Shown here: positions 50,184-59,201 of the stretch, one piece after another
Position numbering within the stretch: position 1 is the first letter of the stretch
Layout: every line of letters begins with the position of its first letter
Assembly: GCA_050949745.1 (NCBI GenBank)
Contig: JBMNGF010000005.1
Location: forward strand, 35,797 to 99,796
Length of the DNA stretch: 64,000 nt
Reading direction: 5' to 3'
Origin: Syntrophaceticus sp050949745
GTDB lineage: Bacteria > Bacillota > DSM-12270 > Thermacetogeniales > Thermacetogeniaceae
The notes under the pieces: model-generated
Told to the model about the DNA's origin: nothing
Database searches by the model: none
The model's input: the letters and a program-made list of their open reading frames with translations, nothing else
Translations under genes and position numbers: made by a program

Positions 50184-51986
50184 ATGAAGCAAGAATTGAT
50201 CAGGAATTTTTGTATAATAGCTCATATTGACCATGGAAAATCAACCTTGGCTGATCGTTTCCTGGAATTGACTGATACAGTGCATTCCAGACAGATGAAG
50301 GACCAGGTTCTTGACAAGATGGATCTGGAACGGGAGCGCGGAATTACCATTAAACTGACCCCGGCCAGGATGAACTATAAAGCCAGTGATGGCCAGGAAT
50401 ACACCCTGAATCTCATCGATACCCCTGGGCATGTAGATTTCAGTTATGAAGTATCACGCAGCCTTTATGCCTGTGAAGGGGCGCTTTTGATTGTTGATGC
50501 TTCACAGGGTGTTGAGGCCCAGACGATTGCCAACACCTATTTGGCTTTGGATGCGGATCTGGAAATAATACCTGTGATCAATAAAATTGACCTTCCTGTG
50601 GCAGAACCGGATAGGGTTACCAGGGAGATCGAGGAGGTGCTCGGCTTGAGTACTGATGATATCATTCCGGTTTCCGCTAAAAGTGGTGAAGGGGTAGCTG
50701 AACTATTGGAAGTACTAATTAAACGGGTGCCTTCCCCACAAGGTGATCCAGAAAAACCGCTACAGGCTTTGATCTTTGATTCTCATTTTGATCCATATCA
50801 AGGGGCTATCTCTTATATCAGGGTTTTTCAAGGCAAGGTGCGGCCAGGTATGAAGATCATGATGATGGCAGTGGGCAAGACATATGAGGTCAGTGAGGTA
50901 GGTGTCTTCTCCCCTGAGATGTGTTCTGTAGACGAACTTGGTCCTGGAGAGGTGGGTTACCTGACAGCAGGAATTAAGGAAATAGCTGATACCAGGGTGG
51001 GAGATACAATTACAGAAGCAATCAGGCCATCTTCAAATGCCCTGCCGGGATATAGAAAGGTTCAGTCGGTTGTGTTCTGCGGCCTTTACCCGGTTGAAGC
51101 GAATGATTTTGAGAACTTGCGTGACGCACTGGAGAAGCTGAAGCTGAATGATGCGTCCTTTCAGTATGAACCAGAGACATCGGCTGCTTTAGGGTTTGGC
51201 TTTCGCTGTGGTTTTCTGGGGTTACTTCATATGGAGATCATCCAAGAAAGACTGGAGCGAGAGTATGATTTGGAGCTGATCACAACTGCTCCCAATGTGG
51301 TTTATCACCTGACAAAGCAAGATGGAGAGCTAATCACTGTGGACAATCCGGCCAACTGGCCAGATACAGGTGATGTTGCCATAGTAGAGGAGCCATATGT
51401 GCAGGCCAATGTGATCACACCCGCAGATTATGTAGGAGCGGTTATGGAACTTTTCCACGACAGGAGGGGGGAGTACCAGGATATGAACTATCTTTCCCCG
51501 CAGCGGGTGCAGATAACTTATCAATTGCCCTTATCAGAGATCATATATGACTTTTTTGATCGTCTTAAATCCTCTACAAGGGGATATGCCTCCTTTGATT
51601 ATGAACTATCGGGGTATCGTTCCTCCGATTTGGTTAAGCTCGACTGTCTGGTGCATGGTGAAGTTGTCGATGCCCTTTCTCTCATCGTTCACCAGGAACA
51701 AGCCCAGCAAAGAGGGCGTGCTCTTGTGGAGAAACTAAGAAAGTTGATTCCCAGACAACTATTCGATGTTCCCATCCAGGCATCCATTGGTTCCAAGATA
51801 ATTGCCAGGGAAACGGTTAAAGCGTTACGGAAGAATGTGTTGGAGAAATGCTATGGTGGAGATGTGACCAGGAAGCGCAAACTATTGGAAAAGCAGAAAG
51901 AGGGCAAACGCCGTATGAAACAGGTAGGAAGGGTGGAAATTCCACAGGAAGCATTCCTGGCGGTGCTCCAGGTTGATAAAGAGTGA
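50184..51986 (+). CDS. lepA: Elongation factor 4 (LepA)
   Basis: A ribosomal GTPase affecting initiation and back-translocation. G motifs are AHIDHGKST, DTPGH and NKIDLP, and the C-terminal LepA domain includes the KKQKEGKRRMK-like stretch (LEKQKEGKRRMKQVG). ATG 50184 with AAGGTGAG is preferred over GTG 50181. The stop overlaps hemW by 4 bases. About 600 residues, as usual. Confidence 0.97.
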   Translation: MKQELIRNFCIIAHIDHGKSTLADRFLELTDTVHSRQMKDQVLDKMDLERERGITIKLTPARMNYKASDGQEYTLNLIDTPGHVDFSYEVSRSLYACEGALLIVDASQGVEAQTIANTYLALDADLEIIPVINKIDLPVAEPDRVTREIEEVLGLSTDDIIPVSAKSGEGVAELLEVLIKRVPSPQGDPEKPLQALIFDSHFDPYQGAISYIRVFQGKVRPGMKIMMMAVGKTYEVSEVGVFSPEMCSVDELGPGEVGYLTAGIKEIADTRVGDTITEAIRPSSNALPGYRKVQSVVFCGLYPVEANDFENLRDALEKLKLNDASFQYEPETSAALGFGFRCGFLGLLHMEIIQERLEREYDLELITTAPNVVYHLTKQDGELITVDNPANWPDTGDVAIVEEPYVQANVITPADYVGAVMELFHDRRGEYQDMNYLSPQRVQITYQLPLSEIIYDFFDRLKSSTRGYASFDYELSGYRSSDLVKLDCLVHGEVVDALSLIVHQEQAQQRGRALVEKLRKLIPRQLFDVPIQASIGSKIIARETVKALRKNVLEKCYGGDVTRKRKLLEKQKEGKRRMKQVGRVEIPQEAFLAVLQVDKE

Positions 51987-53131
51987 AGGTTGCTCTTTAC
52001 TTGCATTTTCCATTCTGTCTGCAGAAGTGCCGCTACTGCTCTTTTAATTCACTGTCTCTTTGTCAGATTGTATCCTGTGAAGAGCGGAGGAAATTGATTG
52101 AGCGCTATCTTAATGCCCTGGAGAAGGAAATCAGTTATTATGCTGTTCATAAATGGGAATTGTCATCTATCTACTGTGGAGGGGGTACTCCTACAGTACT
52201 GAATGCGGATTCCATATCTCGAGTGCTTTCCTGCTGCAGCAGGCATTTCCATTGGTCCGATGATATAGAGATAACAGTGGAGGCCAATCCGGGAACAGTG
52301 ACTCTAAACAAGCTGAAAGATTTAAAGAAGGCGGGGGTGAACCGCCTTTCTCTAGGCGCTCAGTCCTTTCATCCGGAGGAATTGAAGCTTTTAGGGAGAA
52401 CACATCAGGCGGGGGAAATCATTGAGTCCTACGAGACAGCCAGGGATGCGGGGTTTGATAATATTAACCTTGATCTGATCTATGCCCTGCCTGGCCAAAG
52501 CCTTGCATCCTGGAGCGATACCTTAAAAGAGGCTTTAAGGCTTTCCCCGGAGCACCTTTCTGTCTATTGTTTGTCTTTGGAAGGGGATACCCCACTGGCC
52601 AAAGATATAGAGGAGGGAGAGTTGGAGCCCTCCAGTGAAGATATGCAGATCGCTATGTGGGAAAAGACCGCAAGCAGTATGGCTAAAGCTGGGTATGTGC
52701 GTTATGAGATCTCCAACTACGCCAAGCCCGGCTGGGAGTGCAGGCACAACATCACCTATTGGGAAAACCGGCCCTATCTGGGGGTGGGTGCCGGAGCCCA
52801 TGGATATTTGGAAAAATTACGCTATGCTGATGAAAGTGATCTGCAAATATATATGAACAGGGTAGAGGGTGGAGCGTTTCCTCGTGTCTTTGAGGAAAAG
52901 CAGTCTGACATAGATGAACTGGTATGTACTATCATCATGGGGCTGCGCCTTACTAAAGGCCTTTCCCGTAAGTGCTTTGCGATGCGCTTCGGCCGCAGCT
53001 TTGAGGATTTCTATGGGAAGGAACTGTCTTTGCTGGTTGATGAGGGGTTGATGGGGGTCAGTGAGGATGCTATTTTTCTGACAGATGGCGGTCGGTTATT
53101 GGCCAACTATGTTTTATCCCACTTTGTTTAA
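51983..53131 (+). CDS. hemW: Radical SAM heme chaperone HemW
   Basis: Formerly called HemN-like; the family binds heme and is not the coproporphyrinogen oxidase. 382 residues with the cluster cysteines C12, C16 and C19 (FCLQKCRYC), GGGTPT, and the HemN_C domain. The GTG start overlaps the lepA stop (GTGA). It is translationally coupled and followed by a palindromic repeat. Confidence 0.94.
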   Translation: MKVALYLHFPFCLQKCRYCSFNSLSLCQIVSCEERRKLIERYLNALEKEISYYAVHKWELSSIYCGGGTPTVLNADSISRVLSCCSRHFHWSDDIEITVEANPGTVTLNKLKDLKKAGVNRLSLGAQSFHPEELKLLGRTHQAGEIIESYETARDAGFDNINLDLIYALPGQSLASWSDTLKEALRLSPEHLSVYCLSLEGDTPLAKDIEEGELEPSSEDMQIAMWEKTASSMAKAGYVRYEISNYAKPGWECRHNITYWENRPYLGVGAGAHGYLEKLRYADESDLQIYMNRVEGGAFPRVFEEKQSDIDELVCTIIMGLRLTKGLSRKCFAMRFGRSFEDFYGKELSLLVDEGLMGVSEDAIFLTDGGRLLANYVLSHFV

Positions 53132-53150
53132 AAGAAACGCGGGAAACGTG

Positions 53151-53212
53151 GGTGCCTGGCACCGTGAGAAACAGAATGATTAAACGCAACAAATCAAACG
53201 GTGCCAGGCACT
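53151..53212 (+). repeat. 62-bp palindrome-ended repeat, copy 6
   Basis: Same orientation as copies 1-4; the centre has GAATGATTAAACGCAAC in place of the common version. It sits between hemW and the hrcA promoter. Confidence 0.85.
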
Positions 53213-53286
53213 CTGGATCACTATCCCTCCAGTGTTTGTGCCACGACCCATCACCGGAACCGTCCCCGTGATTGGTATGTATACTA

Positions 53287-53315
53287 TTGACATAAAGGCC
53301 TCATGGTGGTATCTT
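53287..53315 (+). promoter_or_regulatory. Sigma-A promoter of the hrcA operon
   Basis: TTGACA and TATCTT are 17 bases apart. The start point (about 53322) falls just before the CIRCE operator, as expected for HrcA control. Confidence 0.85.
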
Positions 53316-53326
53316 ATTGCTAGAAC

Positions 53327-53353
53327 TTAGCACTCATTTGATAGGAGTGCTAA
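53327..53353. promoter_or_regulatory. CIRCE operator (HrcA binding site)
   Basis: A perfect match to the consensus: TTAGCACTC, 9 bases, GAGTGCTAA. It also contains the GGAG used as the hrcA ribosome site, so HrcA binding would cover both. Confidence 0.98.
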
Positions 53354-53355
53354 TC

Positions 53356-54408
53356 ATGAAGGTGGTGATACCGGTGGGTATAAATACAAGAAAACGACAG
53401 GTTTTAGAGGCTATAGTGGAAAGTCATATTGCTACTGCAGAACCTGTGAGTTCTCGCAGCATCGCCCGTAAGTACCGGTTAGGTGTCAGTTCGGCGACTA
53501 TTCGCAATGAAATGTCCGATTTAGAAGAACTGGGACTGATCGAGCAGCCACATACCTCAGCGGGTCGGATTCCGTCACAATCAGGCTACCGTTATTATGT
53601 AGACAGGCTGATGAAAAAGAGCAATCTGACATCCCAGGAGGAAAAAATTATTGGCGCCATTTTTGCACAAAAAGCGAAGGCAATAAACAATATCATACAG
53701 CGCACTATTAAAACAGTGACACAGTTAACCGATTATCTGGTTTTACTGTCCTGGCCTCAACTGGAAAATGCGGCTTTTAAAAAAATAAAGGTTCTTCCCT
53801 TGACACCAGAGCAGTCACTGGTGGTGATTATGACCGAGACAGGGTGGGTAGAGAGCAAGATAATAGAGCTGCCTTCTGGTATGACCCTGGACGCTTTAGA
53901 GCGCATTGAAAATGTTCTCAATACTTACTTTCAGGGCCTTACATTTCCGCAGATTTCTCGTACAATTTTGCATAGTGTTTATGATGAATTGCTTAAACAG
54001 CGGAAGCTTCTAGACCGGATAATGGGGATCGTGGAAGCGGTACTCCAGGAAAATGCAGATGAGGGTGTCTTTCTTGGGGGTGCTTATAATATCTTAAAAC
54101 AGCCTGAATACAGTGATATTGCAGCAGTGCGTAATCTGATGAGCTTTATCGAAGAGGAGAGTATTTTACGTGCTATTCTGCAGAAAACTAATCCCAGTGA
54201 AGTAACGGTGAGAATAGGTAGGGAAATTAATTATGATCCAGCTGCGAAATACAGTGTCGTCAGTGCTGTTTACAGTATAGGTGGTAATGTGGTAGGTTCC
54301 ATCGGTCTCTTAGGGCCTATGAGAATGGATTATGCTAGGGCAATTGCCATAATAGAGTATATAACCGACACTCTCTCTGAGGCTCTGTCTAAAGATACAT
54401 TTTATTGA
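53356..54408 (+). CDS. hrcA: Heat-inducible transcription repressor HrcA
   Basis: Represses this operon at the CIRCE site; its activity depends on GroEL. 350 residues with the N-terminal winged helix (RKRQVLEAIVESHI, SATIRNEMSDLEELG, HTSAGRIPS) and the GAF-like domain. ATG 53356, with GGAG 8 bases ahead inside CIRCE, is preferred over a start at 53317 that would lie upstream of the transcription start. Confidence 0.95.
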   Translation: MKVVIPVGINTRKRQVLEAIVESHIATAEPVSSRSIARKYRLGVSSATIRNEMSDLEELGLIEQPHTSAGRIPSQSGYRYYVDRLMKKSNLTSQEEKIIGAIFAQKAKAINNIIQRTIKTVTQLTDYLVLLSWPQLENAAFKKIKVLPLTPEQSLVVIMTETGWVESKIIELPSGMTLDALERIENVLNTYFQGLTFPQISRTILHSVYDELLKQRKLLDRIMGIVEAVLQENADEGVFLGGAYNILKQPEYSDIAAVRNLMSFIEEESILRAILQKTNPSEVTVRIGREINYDPAAKYSVVSAVYSIGGNVVGSIGLLGPMRMDYARAIAIIEYITDTLSEALSKDTFY

Positions 54409-54464
54409 TTGTAAACGGTTCTTTTAGGTGCCAGGAAAGGACCTGTAACTGTTTATGTTTACAA
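54409..54464 (+). promoter_or_regulatory. Long intercistronic hairpin between hrcA and grpE
   Basis: TTGTAAAC pairs with GTTTACAA and, inside, GGT-CTTT with AAAG-ACC. It follows the hrcA stop directly. An AT-rich tract follows but no clean T-run, so it may be a processing or stability element, or a partial terminator. Confidence 0.5.
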
Positions 54465-54517
54465 TTATTATATTTTATAAATAAGGGATGATGTCACTTT
54501 GTGAGGAGGGAATGTTT

Positions 54518-55165
54518 TTGAACAACGGTAACAATAGTGATGATTATCTGGAGCAGCAGGAATCAGCAGAGAACGAAGCAGAAACAGCTGAGCCAGCTGA
54601 GGCTGAAGTGCCTCTTGAGGATGAAGTTGATGAAAGTGTTCAGAAGGATGAACCTAAAGATGCAGAGGGATCTGATCAGGATAAGGAAAAGGATTACAAT
54701 GAACTGCTGCATCGGTTTCTGCGTTTGACTGCTGATTTTGATAACTATCGACGCCGTACACGGGAGGAAACTGCGGAAATACGCCGTACCGCCAATGAGC
54801 GGCTGATCAGAGAGTTGCTTCCCATTATAGATAATTTTGAAAGGGCATTGGATGCTGCAAAAAAGGAGCTGCCAGATAATCTAATTACTGGAATTGATAT
54901 GATCTACAGACAGCTCCATATGCTATTGTCTCAAGAGGGTGTGGAGCCTATAGAAGCAGTGGGCAAACCTTTTGATCCTGTTTATGAAGATGCCTTTGAG
55001 CGGCAGGAAACCACAGAATACCCTGAGGGCACTGTGGTTGCAGAGATCAAAAAAGGATATCTTTTACAGGGCAAGGTTCTGCGTCCCGCTTTAGTTATAG
55101 TAGCTAAGGAACCGGAAATAGAAAAAATAAATTCTTGCCAAGAGGGGGCATGTGATGATGAGTAA
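54518..55165 (+). CDS. grpE: Nucleotide exchange factor GrpE
   Basis: Releases ADP from DnaK. An acidic N-terminal tail (about 60 residues) is followed by the long dimer helix and the beta domain (GKPFDPVYEDAF, then GTVVAEIKKGYLLQGKVLRPA). TTG 54518 is 7 bases after AGGAGGG and is the best start; ATG 54512 is only one base from it. It overlaps dnaK. Confidence 0.94.
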   Translation: MNNGNNSDDYLEQQESAENEAETAEPAEAEVPLEDEVDESVQKDEPKDAEGSDQDKEKDYNELLHRFLRLTADFDNYRRRTREETAEIRRTANERLIRELLPIIDNFERALDAAKKELPDNLITGIDMIYRQLHMLLSQEGVEPIEAVGKPFDPVYEDAFERQETTEYPEGTVVAEIKKGYLLQGKVLRPALVIVAKEPEIEKINSCQEGACDDE

Positions 55166-57020
55166 GGTTATTGGAATTGACTTAGGAACAACAAACTCTT
55201 GTGTGGCTATTATGGAGGGTGGTAAGCCCACCATTATTCCAACACCTGAAGGTGCTCGTGTAACTCCTTCGGTAATTGCTTTTACAAAAGATGGGGAACG
55301 GCTTGTGGGAGAACTGGCCAAGAGACAGGCAGTTACAAACCCAGACCGCACAATTCGTTCTGTTAAAAGGCAGATGGGAAGCAACTACACTGAAGAGATA
55401 GACGGACATAAATATACCGCCCAGGAGTTATCAGCTATGATTCTCCAAAAGCTCAAAGCTGATGCAGAGGCTTATTTGGGAGAAGAGGTGACCCAGGCGG
55501 TGATCACTGTTCCTGCTTATTTCAGTGACAGCCAGCGGCAGGCCACCAAAGATGCGGGGCGTATCGCCGGATTAGAGGTGCAGCGGATCATCAATGAGCC
55601 CACAGCTGCAGCTTTGGCTTACGGTTTAGATAAAGAGCAGGATCATACCGTTCTTGTCTATGACTTAGGTGGTGGCACCTTTGATGTTTCGATCTTAGAA
55701 CTGGGTGATGATGTTGTAGAGGTTAGAGCCACCAGTGGTAACAACTATTTAGGTGGAGATGATTTCGATGAACGCATCATCGATTACATGGTCAGTGAAT
55801 TTAAAAAGCAGACTGGGGTCGACCTATCCAAAGACAAAATGGCCGCACAGCGGCTTAAGGAAGCTGCGGAAAAAGCCAAACATGAGCTTTCCGGAATCCC
55901 ACAAACAGCCATCAGTTTGCCATTTATCACTGCTACAGATGCTGGGCCACAGCACCTGGAAATGACACTGACCAGGGCAAAGTTTGAGGAACTGATAACT
56001 GATCTAGTGGAAAAAACTGTTGGACCTATGAAGCAGGCTATGGCTGATGCCGACTTGGAACCAAATGAGATCCATAAGGTGCTACTAGTTGGAGGATCCA
56101 CTCGTATTCCACTGGTTCAGGAGACAATCAAGAGAGTATTGGGTAGTGAACCGAGCAAAGGCGTTAACCCTGATGAGGTTGTGTCTATGGGAGCTGCCAT
56201 CCAGGGTGGTGTGCTATCTGGGGATGTGAAGGATATTGTCTTGCTGGATGTGACGCCACTATCTCTGGGTATTGAAACTCTGGGCGGTGTGATGACTACA
56301 ATCATAGATCGCAATACGACTATCCCTACATCCAAAAGCCAAATATTTTCTACTGCTGCTGATAACCAGACCAGTGTGGATATCCATGTGCTTCAGGGCG
56401 AGCGGGCGATGGCTAATGACAACAAAACCCTTGGCCGCTTCCAGCTTGTAGGGATTCCACCGGCACCTCGTGGGGTACCCCAGATTGAGGTTAAGTTTGA
56501 TATCGATGTTAACGGGATTGTTCATGTTTCAGCAAAGGATATGGGAACAGGTAAGGAGCAGCAGATTACTATTACTGCATCTACAAACCTGGACGATTCA
56601 GAAATCGATGAGATGGTGAAAAAGGCGGAGCAGTTTGCAGAGGAAGATAAGAAACATCGTGAAGAGATAGAGATTACTAATAAAGCGGATAGCCTTGTCT
56701 ATCAGGCTGAAAAGACCATCAGTGATTTAGGTGACAAGATCTCTGACGATGATAAAGATAGGATCAATAATGCCAAAGATGAATTGAAGAAAGCCCTTGA
56801 AGGGAAAGACATTGAGGATATTAAGACCAAAACTGATGATTTAACAAAAGCTATCTATGATGTGACATCCAAGGTCTATCAGCAGACAGGAGCTCAGGAT
56901 GCAGCCGGAGGTGCCGGTGGTGCAGGGCCATTTGGGACAGGGGAATCAGATGCAGGTGCAGATGAGACTGTGGATGCTGACTTTAAGGTTATGGATGATG
57001 ATGACAAAAACGACAAATAA
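55155..57020 (+). CDS. dnaK: Chaperone DnaK (Hsp70)
   Basis: ATPase domain with IDLGTTNS, VYDLGGGTFDVS and LVGGSTRIP, a substrate domain (TPLSLGIETLGGV), a helical lid and an acidic C-terminus. About 621 residues. ATG 55155 or 55158 both fit the GAGGGGG site; the start lies within the end of grpE. Controlled by HrcA through CIRCE. Confidence 0.98.
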   Translation: MMSKVIGIDLGTTNSCVAIMEGGKPTIIPTPEGARVTPSVIAFTKDGERLVGELAKRQAVTNPDRTIRSVKRQMGSNYTEEIDGHKYTAQELSAMILQKLKADAEAYLGEEVTQAVITVPAYFSDSQRQATKDAGRIAGLEVQRIINEPTAAALAYGLDKEQDHTVLVYDLGGGTFDVSILELGDDVVEVRATSGNNYLGGDDFDERIIDYMVSEFKKQTGVDLSKDKMAAQRLKEAAEKAKHELSGIPQTAISLPFITATDAGPQHLEMTLTRAKFEELITDLVEKTVGPMKQAMADADLEPNEIHKVLLVGGSTRIPLVQETIKRVLGSEPSKGVNPDEVVSMGAAIQGGVLSGDVKDIVLLDVTPLSLGIETLGGVMTTIIDRNTTIPTSKSQIFSTAADNQTSVDIHVLQGERAMANDNKTLGRFQLVGIPPAPRGVPQIEVKFDIDVNGIVHVSAKDMGTGKEQQITITASTNLDDSEIDEMVKKAEQFAEEDKKHREEIEITNKADSLVYQAEKTISDLGDKISDDDKDRINNAKDELKKALEGKDIEDIKTKTDDLTKAIYDVTSKVYQQTGAQDAAGGAGGAGPFGTGESDAGADETVDADFKVMDDDDKNDK

Positions 57021-57052
57021 GTGAGCCGGACAGTTCCGGAAAGGTGATATAG

Positions 57053-58195
57053 ATGGGAAAAAGGGATTATTATGAGATCCTGGGGGTTGATCGGGGTGCT
57101 TCGGAGGATGAGATCAAGAAGGCCTACCGTAAGCTTGCCCGTAAATACCATCCTGATATGAATCCGGATAATCAGGAGGAGGCCGCCGAAAAATTCAAGG
57201 AGGTTCATGACGCCTACGATGTCTTAAAAGACAAGGAAAAGCGGAGCCGCTATGATCAGTTCGGCCATGCCGCCTTTGATATGGGTGCCGGAGCTGGCCA
57301 AGGTGGAGCTGGTTTTGGCGACTTCGGTGGGTTTGAAGATATTTTCGAAACTTTTTTCGGCGGGGGCTTCGGCAGTCCCTTCGGTGGAAGGCAGAGAAGA
57401 GGGCCAAGGCGTGGCCCCGATCTGCAGATGAATATGGAAATATCTTTTAAAGATGCTGCCTTCGGTGTGGAGAGAGAAGTGACAATTCACCGCTGGGAGG
57501 AATGTAAAGAATGCAGCGGCTCCGGTGCTGCGCCTGGTACAGAACCTGTTACTTGTTATAAGTGCGGCGGATCCGGGCAGATACGTATGAATCAGCAGAC
57601 CCCCTTCGGGCAGTTCTCCTCAGTGACCAGCTGTGATAATTGCCAGGGTACAGGGAAAACCATTGAAAAGCCTTGCGGTAAGTGCAAAGGCAAGGGGAAG
57701 GTGCGCCGTCCGCGCAAGGTGAGCATTAAAGTGCCTGCTGGGGTTGATAATGGTTCCGCTCTGCGGCTGGCAGGTGAGGGAGAATTAGGAGAGCAGGGAG
57801 GCCCTCCAGGTGACCTGTTCGTTCGCATTCGGGTGCGCCCTCACAAAGTGTTCAAACGTGAGAAGGATAATGTGTTGATGGAGCTCCCCATTTCCTTTGT
57901 GCAGGCAGCTTTAGGGGATGAGATCGAAATTCCTACACTGGAGGGCAAAACCATTTTAAAAATACCGGAAGGGACACAGCCCAATGCTGTATTCCACCTG
58001 CGTGGCAAGGGGATTCCTCACCTGCAGGGGTATGGTAAAGGGGATCAGATTATCACTGTCAAGGTAGCGATTCCCACCAAACTGAGCGAAAAGCAGAAAG
58101 AGATGCTCAAGAAATTTGATTCCACTGTTAAAAGCGATCAATATCAAACTCGCAAGGGCTTTTTCAAAAAGATGAAAGATGCATTTATGGGCTGA
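57053..58195 (+). CDS. dnaJ: Chaperone DnaJ (Hsp40)
   Basis: J domain with HPD at residues 33-35, a G/F-rich segment (about 78-125), the zinc domain with four CxxCxGxG motifs (CKECSGSG, CYKCGGSG, CDNCQGTG, CGKCKGKG) and the C-terminal substrate domain. 380 residues. ATG 57053 follows AAAGGTG. Last gene of the heat-shock operon; prmA, which often follows, is absent. Confidence 0.98.
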   Translation: MGKRDYYEILGVDRGASEDEIKKAYRKLARKYHPDMNPDNQEEAAEKFKEVHDAYDVLKDKEKRSRYDQFGHAAFDMGAGAGQGGAGFGDFGGFEDIFETFFGGGFGSPFGGRQRRGPRRGPDLQMNMEISFKDAAFGVEREVTIHRWEECKECSGSGAAPGTEPVTCYKCGGSGQIRMNQQTPFGQFSSVTSCDNCQGTGKTIEKPCGKCKGKGKVRRPRKVSIKVPAGVDNGSALRLAGEGELGEQGGPPGDLFVRIRVRPHKVFKREKDNVLMELPISFVQAALGDEIEIPTLEGKTILKIPEGTQPNAVFHLRGKGIPHLQGYGKGDQIITVKVAIPTKLSEKQKEMLKKFDSTVKSDQYQTRKGFFKKMKDAFMG

Positions 58196-58196
58196 G

Positions 58197-58265
58197 ACAC
58201 GGGGACGGTTCTCGCGTCTCACTCGGGATATCTGGACACGGGATCTGGACACGGGGACGGTTCCT
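58197..58265. repeat. ACGGGGACGGTTC repeat cluster
   Basis: ACACGGGGACGGTTC occurs twice (about 58197 and 58249) around TCTGGACACGGG copies; a reverse-complement copy GGAACCGTCCCCGTG is at 53256. This is a second family of short GC-rich intergenic repeats. Confidence 0.65.
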
Positions 58266-58468
58266 GTTGCATAGATATAGATAGCTAGAGCAGCTCTTAT
58301 ACGCAAGTAAGCGACTATTAGTGTCAAGTTAGTGGTTGGTTGTTGGCCGTTGAAAAAAGGAAGTTCGGTAAAACATGGATAACACGGGGCGGTTTGTATA
58401 GGGTTGGTTAGTGTTCTGAACTATTTTGTTTTAGCTGGATAAAGAGAGTGTTTATCAAGTAGATAGCA

Positions 58469-58502
58469 GAAGCAGCGGGTGCCAGTATGGCCGCTGCTTT
58501 TA
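58469..58502 (+). terminator. Hairpin terminator downstream of dnaJ
   Basis: AGCAGCGG pairs with CCGCTGCT over a 12-base loop, followed by TTTT. It is about 275 bases after dnaJ, past the repeat cluster. Confidence 0.65.
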
Positions 58503-58731
58503 TGATCCCGCCCACCTTCCGCACATTTTTTTTTAATTAAATAATTTGATGTGTACCCAATGTCAAGGATTTGAGGGCGTTTTTTTAATGCGAAAGTTAA
58601 ATATGAAATTAATGGTTCATGAAATAGAAAGCGCAAATCCGTGTTCTTGACAAGGGGAGCACCACAACAACTTACGCCTAGTTAGTCAGTTAAAAACTTG
58701 TTACAAACAAATAACGACATTATATCTAGAA

Positions 58732-58857
58732 ATGGAATTCCCTTTGACCTTTGGTGAATTTGGTGACAAACTTAAAAGTGGAGAAGAGAGAATTGTTAAG
58801 TTAGAATGGAAGGAAAATGGAAAGGTTTATAAGGAAGATTTAATAATTAAAAAATAA
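58732..58857 (+). CDS. Possible 41-residue protein or gene remnant
   Basis: ATG 58732 begins MEFPLTFGEFGDKLKSGEE and ends at 58857. Composition is protein-like (many K and E). There is no clear ribosome site, and the frame is open for about 24 further codons upstream without a start, so it may be the end of a lost gene. No family recognised. Confidence 0.3.
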   Translation: MEFPLTFGEFGDKLKSGEERIVKLEWKENGKVYKEDLIIKK

Positions 58858-59201
58858 TGTATTGTAAATGTCTCTTGCCTGCAACATCTGTATTTTATCG
58901 GGCAAAGGCCGTATAATTGAAGGCGGGTGCCCGGGCTTTGGGCACCAGCTGCTTCTGCAATCAACTTAAGACTTGCTTATAGAATATTGGCCATTAATGG
59001 GAGATATAAGTATAAGAAACGCAGTTATTGCCGCTACTAAACGAGGTGCCTGGTAGTGGAACAACACCAATTAGATTTTATGGTGACAGCTCATATTACG
59101 GGTATGCATGGTCATAAATTTTTCTCTGAGGTAGACAAAAATGCTTTGGGGTACACATAGAATAAAAGTATGCATCCCCCCTCGCATCCATTCCCGATTC
59201 C
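58858..59201. other. Gene-poor stretch upstream of rsmE, first part
   Basis: Includes a hairpin GGTGCCC with GGGCACC (58925-58946) and, at 59045, a partial repeat end GGTGCCTGG. A 34-codon frame from GTG 59056 to 59160 has no ribosome site. I see no convincing gene. Confidence 0.4.
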
